From Oscillospiraceae bacterium (GTDB lineage Bacteria; Bacillota; Clostridia; Oscillospirales; Oscillospiraceae), in contig JAGBBD010000052.1 in assembly GCA_017938625.1 (NCBI GenBank), positions 1 through 34,437 on the forward strand: a DNA stretch of 34,437 bases, read 5' to 3'. How positions within the stretch are numbered: the first letter of the stretch is position 1; each line of letters begins with the position of its first letter. This document shows, one piece after another, positions 29,808-34,437 of the stretch. Below the pieces are notes generated by a model. It was not told the origin of the DNA, ran no database searches, and was given only the letters and a program-made list of their open reading frames with translations. Both the position numbers and the translations under genes were made by a program.

Positions 29808-29845
29808 AATACAAAAGCTGACGGTGCTCCGTCAGCTTTTGTATT
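29808..29845 (-). terminator. Terminator of the MBL hydrolase operon
   Basis: Arms of 17 bases (29808-29824 and 29829-29845) are perfect complements with a TGCT loop, and overlap the last codon region of the MBL gene. Confidence 0.85.
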
Positions 29846-30680
29846 AGAATTTGATCGTCATGCCGTCGTAGGACACTACAAAGCCTGCGGCTTCCGCGTA
29901 GGGCAGCAGCTCGTCGTAGAGGGTGTTTTCTCCGTTGTGAGAGAAGTGGTTGAGCACAAATACGGTCTGTTCATTCGCGGCGCCTATGGCAAGCAGCCGC
30001 TCTTTTGTCCTGATGCACTGGCTTAAATTCATGTGCCCGAGAGAATCCTCCACCATGGTGCCTTCAGTGCAGTCCAGACTGACCAGCTGCATGGGCCCAT
30101 CCAGCGTTTCCAGCATGACCCAGCTCTCTTCGGGGAGAATGGAGGTGTCATGGAAATAGCCAAAACGTTTGCCGTCCTTCTCCACTACAAAGACCACAGG
30201 AGTGGTCTTAGGCGCGTGTTTGGCAGGCAGGGGCAGAACGCGGAAGCCCTCGACCTCAAAGACCTCGCCGGGGATAACCTCCTCCGCCTGTACACGCTCC
30301 GGCTGCACACGGCTTTCTTTCAGACTTTCGCAGATCATCTCATAGCCGCGTCGGGCGGCATAGACGGTAAAGGTCGGTGCATTCTTAGGCAAAATGGCAA
30401 AGCCTACCTTACGCATCTCCAGGTCCGGGGCGTACAGATGGTCGGAGTGGGCATGGGTTACGATGCAGCTTTTGATCTTGGTGATATCCAGCCCGTGGTA
30501 CAAGGTGTGCAGGAAGGTATCCGGCGGGAAGTCGATCAGAAGGCAGTCGTCCACCAGCGCCTGAGAGCGGGTGCGGATGTTTCTGCCTCCCAGCTCCCGG
30601 GCGCGGATGCAGTTCTTGCATTGGCAGAACAGGCCCGGGATGCCCTCAGCCGCGGCAGTGCCAAGATATGTCAGCTTCAT
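29844..30680 (-). CDS. MBL-fold metal-dependent hydrolase, PhnP-like
   Basis: A 278-residue metallo-beta-lactamase-fold hydrolase. MKLTYLGTAAAEGIPGLFCQCKNC resembles PhnP phosphodiesterases, which have a small zinc site of cysteines near the N-terminus (here Cys19, Cys21, Cys24). THAHSDH (His76, His78, Asp80, His81) is the dimetal motif, and LPAKHAP, FHDTS and NHFSHNG supply later ligands. PhnP cleaves cyclic phosphodiesters, but no phosphonate genes are near, so the substrate is open. The ATG overlaps the stop of the PQ-loop gene upstream (ATGA), so the two are translationally coupled. A terminator overlaps the end of the gene. Confidence 0.88.
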   Translation of the reverse strand: MKLTYLGTAAAEGIPGLFCQCKNCIRARELGGRNIRTRSQALVDDCLLIDFPPDTFLHTLYHGLDITKIKSCIVTHAHSDHLYAPDLEMRKVGFAILPKNAPTFTVYAARRGYEMICESLKESRVQPERVQAEEVIPGEVFEVEGFRVLPLPAKHAPKTTPVVFVVEKDGKRFGYFHDTSILPEESWVMLETLDGPMQLVSLDCTEGTMVEDSLGHMNLSQCIRTKERLLAIGAANEQTVFVLNHFSHNGENTLYDELLPYAEAAGFVVSYDGMTIKF

Positions 30681-30991
30681 TTGTTGGCCTCAGCCAGCTT
30701 ATCCAGCTTGGTGTTGCGTGCGTACAGCAGCATATCGATGGAGATCTCGATCAAGTTCAGACAGTAGAATGCCCATGCCAGATAGAACAGCCAGCCCATA
30801 GGCCCGGTGGCAGCGCTGACCTGCAGGATCTTACGGGTGATGCCGAAGATATAGCCGATCCAGATGAACAGCTCAAAGGTCAGACTCTTGCCCTTGGCGG
30901 TGCGGGACTTCCAGGACTTGTAGATGGAAAGGGGCCAGGAAATGCCGAAGCACAGGATCATCAGGGCTTCCAGAAGATCGGTGATGTTCAT
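30677..30991 (-). CDS. Small PQ-loop (SemiSWEET-like) membrane protein
   Basis: A 104-residue membrane protein with three predicted transmembrane segments: LLEALMILCFGISWPLSIY, LTFELFIWIGYIFGITRKIL and WLFYLAWAFYCLNLIEISIDMLLY. SWPLSIYKSWKSRTAKGKSL resembles the PQ-loop motif (PQ/P followed by a basic stretch and KS..G.S), the hallmark of SemiSWEET sugar transporters, which are about 90-100 residues and act as dimers. The substrate is unknown. It is the first gene of a two-gene operon with the PhnP-like hydrolase, whose start overlaps its stop. Confidence 0.72.
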   Translation of the reverse strand: MNITDLLEALMILCFGISWPLSIYKSWKSRTAKGKSLTFELFIWIGYIFGITRKILQVSAATGPMGWLFYLAWAFYCLNLIEISIDMLLYARNTKLDKLAEANK

Positions 30992-31023
30992 TAAGTGTTC
31001 CTCTTTTCTTTGGGATTTCCTTC

Positions 31024-31052
31024 ATTTTAGCATAGGTATTAGCCGTACGCAA
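31024..31052 (-). promoter_or_regulatory. Promoter of the PQ-loop/MBL operon
   Basis: On the minus strand TTGCGT (31047-31052), 17-base spacer, TAAAAT (31024-31029). Its -35 is 11 bases from the -35 of the divergent PHP operon. Confidence 0.55.
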
Positions 31053-31063
31053 GGTTGGCTCAA

Positions 31064-31092
31064 TTGACTTTTTTTATAAAAAATATTATACT
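31064..31092 (+). promoter_or_regulatory. Promoter of the PHP phosphatase/greA operon
   Basis: TTGACT (31064-31069), 17-base spacer, TATACT (31087-31092), 25 bases before the start codon. Confidence 0.8.
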
Positions 31093-31117
31093 TGGCAGGT
31101 ACGAATGAGGTGAAACC

Positions 31118-31864
31118 ATGAAAGCCAATTACCACACCCACACATGGCGGTGCAACCATGCCGCCGGAACAGAGCGGGAGTATATTGAGCGGGCCATCGA
31201 GTCGGGGATCGAGATCCTCGGCTTTTCCGACCATACCCCAAACCCCTGCTCGTGGAACATCAACGACGGCATCCGCATGACGCCGGAGCAGACGGAGGGC
31301 TACTTCGCCGTGCTGTCTTCTTTAAAAAAGGAATATGAAAAGGATATCGAACTGCATATCGGTGTGGAGGTGGAGTACATCCCCGGGGAGTTCGGGAAGC
31401 TGACAGAGTTTCTGCATCAGTACCCCTGCGAGTATCTGATCATGGGGCAGCACTATGTGGACGGCGTGTATGTGCGCTTTATCCCGGAGAATGAAGCTGC
31501 TTTCCGCAATCATGTGTCCCAGATGCTGGAAGGCATCGCCACGGGCGAATTTATATATCTTGCCCACCCGGATCTGATCGTCTGGAACGGCTGGGAAGAC
31601 CTGTATGCGCAGGAAATGACCCGCCTGTGCCGGGGAGCTGCGGCGCTGGGCGTTCCCATTGAGTTCAATCTTCTGGGCTATCGCAATAACCGCAACTACC
31701 CCGATCGCCGCTTCTGGCGCATCGCCGCCCGGGAGGGCTGCCCTGTGATCATGGGCGTGGATGCCCATGTGCCGGAGGATCTGGAGCTTTCACAGGTGGA
31801 GCCGCTGGCGCGGGAATATTTGAAAGAACTGGGCATAACGCCCATGGAAACGGTGAAACTATGA
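31118..31864 (+). CDS. PHP-domain histidinol-phosphatase-like protein
   Basis: A 248-residue phosphoesterase of the PHP family, close to HisJ/HisK histidinol phosphatases. NYHTHTWRCNHAAGT gives the first metal motif (HxH and later His), GFSDHTPN the second, HIGVEVEYIPG the third, MGQHYVDG the fourth, LAHPDL the fifth and VIMGVDAHVPED the last (D-x-H). All trinuclear-site positions seem intact. The normal reaction removes phosphate from histidinol phosphate in histidine synthesis; no other his genes are near, so a different phosphate ester is possible. GAGGTG precedes the ATG. Its stop overlaps the start of greA (ATGA). Confidence 0.88.
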   Translation: MKANYHTHTWRCNHAAGTEREYIERAIESGIEILGFSDHTPNPCSWNINDGIRMTPEQTEGYFAVLSSLKKEYEKDIELHIGVEVEYIPGEFGKLTEFLHQYPCEYLIMGQHYVDGVYVRFIPENEAAFRNHVSQMLEGIATGEFIYLAHPDLIVWNGWEDLYAQEMTRLCRGAAALGVPIEFNLLGYRNNRNYPDRRFWRIAAREGCPVIMGVDAHVPEDLELSQVEPLAREYLKELGITPMETVKL

Positions 31865-32358
31865 ATAACGAACTGACAAAGCAGGATATCGCCATTATGC
31901 AGCAGGAACTGGATCACCTGCGTCTGACTGTGCTGCCCGATGCCATTGAGGAAGTCAAACGGACAAGAGCCTTTGGCGATTTGAGCGAAAACTATGAATA
32001 TAAGGCTGCCAAGCAGGCACAGAATGCCTGCAAAAAGCGCATCCGCTATTTAGAACGCATGATCAAGTCCGCCACAGTCATTGAGGATAACACCGCGGAA
32101 GATGAGGTTGGGCTGTTCGATCTGGTGGAGCTGTACTTTGAAGATGATGAGGAGTGCCAGACCGTGTCGGTGGTCACCACGGTGCGGTGCGATCCGAGAC
32201 AGGGGCGCATCAGCAAGGAGAGTCCTATGGGCAAAGCTCTGCTGGGCAAGCGTGTGGGCGACCGCTTTCAGGTCTGCGCCACGGAAAATTACAGCTATTT
32301 TGTCCAGGTGCGCAGCATCACCAAGGGCGAAGATGACGGCTCGGCACCCATTTTGTAA
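31861..32358 (+). CDS. greA: GreA/GreB-family transcription elongation factor
   Basis: A 165-residue factor that enters the RNA polymerase secondary channel and stimulates cleavage of backtracked RNA. The N-terminal coiled coil includes ELDHLRLTVLPDAIEEVKRTRAFGDLSENYEYKAAK, with the acidic tip GDLSEN that coordinates the catalytic magnesium. The C-terminal FKBP-like domain ends with SPMGKALLGKRVGDRF. The length and motifs are standard, but a stretch of acidic residues in the middle (LYFEDDEECQ) makes the sequence somewhat unusual for housekeeping GreA; a paralogue is possible. It is coupled to the PHP phosphatase by a 4-base overlap. Confidence 0.9.
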   Translation: MNNELTKQDIAIMQQELDHLRLTVLPDAIEEVKRTRAFGDLSENYEYKAAKQAQNACKKRIRYLERMIKSATVIEDNTAEDEVGLFDLVELYFEDDEECQTVSVVTTVRCDPRQGRISKESPMGKALLGKRVGDRFQVCATENYSYFVQVRSITKGEDDGSAPIL

Positions 32359-32428
32359 TGTAGTTGGCAAAATATGGCGGCAATCTTTGGAATTTTAAAA
32401 GAAATTTCGAAAAAAGGAAAGATTCTTC

Positions 32429-32586
32429 TTTACTTTTGTTGCTATGTGTGGTATTCTTATCAAGCTGGCGCAATGCGCCAAATGACCCCGTTTCTCAGTT
32501 CAGGGACAAGGCCCGGTTCTCACACAGGCACTTCACCGACCCTCTACTTAGAACGTGGGCAATATTTATGAAAGGTGGAAACTAAC
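32429..32586 (+). promoter_or_regulatory. rpsO promoter and structured leader
   Basis: TTTACT (32429-32434), 17-base spacer, TATTCT (32452-32457), then a leader of about 120 bases. The leader opens with the 7-bp hairpin TGGCGCA-A-TGCGCCA (32466-32480). S15 is known to repress its own translation through leader RNA in several bacteria, so an autoregulatory role is likely but not shown here. Confidence 0.5.
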
Positions 32587-32853
32587 ATGATCCGCAAAGA
32601 AGACAAGACTGCTGTTATCGCAGCAAACGCTACCCACGAAGGCGACACCGGTTCTCCCGAAGTCCAGATCGCCATTCTGACCGCTCGTATCAACGAGCTG
32701 ACCGATCACCTGCGTGTCCACAAGCATGACAACCACTCCCGCCGTGGTCTGCTGATGATGGTCGGTAAGCGCCGCAAAATGCTGGACTATCTGGCAAAGA
32801 AGGACATCAACCGCTATCGTGCGCTCATCGCCAAGCTGGGCATCCGTAAGTAA
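32587..32853 (+). CDS. rpsO: 30S ribosomal protein S15
   Basis: An 88-residue primary binder of the 16S rRNA central domain. It starts [12 protein letters not shown] and contains [53 protein letters not shown], the diagnostic S15 core, ending [13 protein letters not shown]. The ATG at 32587 follows AGGTGG (32572-32577); an in-frame ATG at 32575 lies inside that site. pnp follows, which is the conserved bacterial order rpsO-pnp. Confidence 0.98.
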   Translation: MIRKEDKTAVIAANATHEGDTGSPEVQIAILTARINELTDHLRVHKHDNHSRRGLLMMVGKRRKMLDYLAKKDINRYRALIAKLGIRK

Positions 32854-32861
32854 GAAAGACG

Positions 32862-32889
32862 ATGGGCAGACACCGCTGTGTCTGCCCAT
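32862..32889 (+). terminator. 12-bp hairpin between rpsO and pnp (terminator or attenuator)
   Basis: ATGGGCAGACAC, CGCT loop, GTGTCTGCCCAT, followed by TCTTT. The poor T tract suggests partial read-through into pnp. Confidence 0.65.
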
Positions 32890-32906
32890 TCTTTGAAAGC
32901 ATTGCT

Positions 32907-32987
32907 TTCTGCATGGGATCCGCTTTAGCAGTTGAAAGGGCGGCTGGCACCAGCCATCGTTTCAAGTGCTAAATCCCCCATGCAGAA
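32907..32987 (+). promoter_or_regulatory. Long interrupted stem-loop in the pnp leader
   Basis: Four nested helices line up in order: TTCTGCATGGG (32907-32917) with CCCATGCAGAA (32977-32987), TTTAGCA (32924-32930) with TGCTAAA (32967-32973), TTGAAA (32932-32937) with TTTCAA (32960-32965), and GGCTGG with CCAGCC at the tip (32942-32955). The structure ends 29 bases before the pnp start and recalls the RNase III-processed pnp leader of enteric bacteria. Confidence 0.65.
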
Positions 32988-33016
32988 GCCCCGAAAAACT
33001 AAAGGAGGTTTCTCAA

Positions 33017-34437
33017 ATGATCACTCGCAAATCTTATCCCAACCATCATATCTATGAGACCGAGATCGGCGGCCGTACCTTCACCGTCGAGACCGGCAAG
33101 GTCGCTGAGCTGACCAACGCCGAGTGCATCTGCCGTTACGGCGATACTGTCGTTCTGGTCACCTGCACCTGCAACCCCATCCCCAAGGCCGGTATTGACT
33201 ACTTCCCTCTGACCATCGAGTTCGAAGAGAGAATGTACTCCGTGGGTCGTATCCCCGGCAGCTTCAACCGTCGTGAGGGCAAGCCCTCCGAGCGCGGCAT
33301 CCTGAACAGCCGCATCATCGACCGTCCCATGCGTCCTCTGTTTGACGAAGAACTGCGCAACGACACCGTCGTGACCTGCACCGTTCTGGTCAATGACTAT
33401 GAGAACCCTGTGGAGATCGTGGCTTCTCTGGGCGCTTCCATCGCCATCGCCTGCTCCGACGTTCCCTGGAACGGCCCTGTGGCTACCACCAACGTGGCTT
33501 ATGTGGACGGCAAGTATATCGTCAACCCCACCAACGAAGAGCGTGAAGCCTGCTCCTGCTTCGTGTGCATCTCCTCCACCTTCGAGAAGGTGGTCATGAT
33601 CGAGACCGAAGCCAACGAGGCTCCCGAAGATATCGTCTACGAGTGCATCCGTGTTGCCCACGAGACCAACATGGAGATCGTCAAGTTCATCAATACCATC
33701 GTTGCCGAGATCGGCAAGCCCAAGTTCACCTTCGAGAAGGCTGCTGTCAACCACGAACTGCTGGACGATCTGATCGAGTACGGTCTGGGCCAGATCGAGT
33801 TCGCACTCGATACCGATGACAAGAACGTCCGCGAGGAGCGTCTGACCGCTGCCCGTCTGGACTTTGCCGAGAAGTTCGGCGAGAAGTACGAAGACTTTGA
33901 GACTCACATCGAAGTTTGCCTGTACAAGATGCAGAAGAAGGTCGTCAAGAAGTGGCTGCTGGAAGGCAAGCGCGTGGACGGCAGAGGCATGGATCAGATC
34001 CGTCCTCTGGATGCCGAAGTCGGCATCCTGCCCAGAGTCCATGGCTCCGGCCTGTTCTCCCGCGGTCAGACGCAGGTTCTGAGCATCTGTACCCTGAACA
34101 CCCTGTCTGCTGCCCAGAAGCTGGATACCATCTATCCCGAAGAGGGCAAGCGCTATATCCATCACTACAACTTCCCCAGCTTCTCCACCGGCGAAGCAAG
34201 AGCTGCCCGTTCCACCTCCCGTCGTGAGATCGGTCACGGTGCTCTGGCTGAGAAGGCTCTGCTGCCTGTGATCCCCTCTGTGGAAGAGTTCCCCTACGCC
34301 ATCCGTGTGGTGTCCGAGGTCCTGTCCTCCAACGGCTCCACCTCCCAGGGCTCCATCTGCGGCTCGACTCTGGCTCTGATGGACGCAGGCGTGCCCATCA
34401 AGCGCCCCGTCGCAGGTATCTCCTGCGGTCTGATCTC
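33017..34437 (+). CDS. pnp: Polynucleotide phosphorylase, 5' part (cut by the window end)
   Basis: This is a 3'-5' phosphorolytic exoribonuclease of RNA decay. 473 codons are visible of about 700 expected. The reading frame starts MITRKSYPNHHIYETEIGGRTFTVETGKVAELTN and includes GDTVVLVTCTCNP, DYFPLTIEFEERMYSVGRIPGSFNRREGKPSERGILNSRIIDRP (first RNase PH domain), the helical linker, and the start of the second RNase PH domain with EVGILPRVHGSGLFSRGQTQVLS and ALAEKALLPV. The KH and S1 domains would lie beyond the window. AAAGGAGG at 33001-33008 gives the start. A long leader hairpin upstream suggests autoregulation. Confidence 0.97.
   Translation, partial: MITRKSYPNHHIYETEIGGRTFTVETGKVAELTNAECICRYGDTVVLVTCTCNPIPKAGIDYFPLTIEFEERMYSVGRIPGSFNRREGKPSERGILNSRIIDRPMRPLFDEELRNDTVVTCTVLVNDYENPVEIVASLGASIAIACSDVPWNGPVATTNVAYVDGKYIVNPTNEEREACSCFVCISSTFEKVVMIETEANEAPEDIVYECIRVAHETNMEIVKFINTIVAEIGKPKFTFEKAAVNHELLDDLIEYGLGQIEFALDTDDKNVREERLTAARLDFAEKFGEKYEDFETHIEVCLYKMQKKVVKKWLLEGKRVDGRGMDQIRPLDAEVGILPRVHGSGLFSRGQTQVLSICTLNTLSAAQKLDTIYPEEGKRYIHHYNFPSFSTGEARAARSTSRREIGHGALAEKALLPVIPSVEEFPYAIRVVSEVLSSNGSTSQGSICGSTLALMDAGVPIKRPVAGISCGLI

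Noticed and set aside
32364-32585. Short plus-strand frames in the rpsO leader
   Set aside because: They span the promoter and the leader hairpin and lack credible ribosome sites or motifs.
32999-34237. A 412-codon minus-strand frame opposite pnp
   Set aside because: pnp on the plus strand is unmistakable. The antisense frame arises from the same codon bias.

Overview
The window looks like chromosome from an anaerobic, gut-type Firmicute of class Clostridia, probably from the Oscillospirales/Ruminococcaceae area. The evidence is moderate-to-high GC coding sequence with AT-rich intergenic DNA, strong AGGAGG-type ribosome sites, a Clostridium-type pyruvate phosphate dikinase, reverse rubrerythrin, rubredoxin and PerR, and dispersed palindromic repeats of the kind common in these genomes. 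The species cannot be fixed from sequence reading alone. No tRNA, rRNA or CRISPR array was seen.

Layout. (1) 1-8588 is a sugar-catabolism region: a PocR-AraC regulator, a drug/metabolite-type transporter, then a tight operon of a GH36 alpha-galactosidase-like enzyme and two right-handed beta-helix proteins (GH28-like, GH141-like). None of the three enzymes has a signal peptide. A Gfo/Idh/MocA oxidoreductase converges on the operon. (2) 8853-11853 is a three-gene operon of nucleotidyltransferase, NahK-like sugar 1-kinase and GalE, a plausible salvage route from free hexose or N-acetylhexosamine to UDP-sugar. (3) 12110-19781 holds an AraC regulator divergent from a DegT-type PLP aminotransferase, followed by a separate transcript of seven tandem amidohydrolase-2 paralogues. 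Four (type B) keep the metal ligands; three (type A) have lost all of them. The order is A-B-A-A-B-B-B. This array is the most unusual thing in the window.

(4) 19833-25569 is an oxygen/iron defence region: two PepSY lipoproteins, rubredoxin, ferritin, a 46-residue desulforedoxin-like protein, a GNAT acetyltransferase, a nine-cysteine small protein, reverse rubrerythrin, a YczE-like membrane protein and a PerR-type regulator. Matching 7-1-7 Fur/PerR-type operators sit at the promoters of ferritin, reverse rubrerythrin and perR, so a local PerR regulon is inferred. Inside it, at 24603-25086, is a DUF559 nuclease-fold gene enclosed in structured terminal inverted repeats. (5) 25935-34437 is housekeeping: ppdK, a YitT protein, an MBL hydrolase with a PQ-loop protein, a PHP phosphatase with GreA, rpsO, and pnp, which runs off the end. 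Long RNA hairpins lie upstream of rpsO and pnp.

At least three copies, probably four, of a dispersed repeat beginning TGTCATTGCGA lie between operons. All family calls come from motifs and recalled family features; no database search was run.
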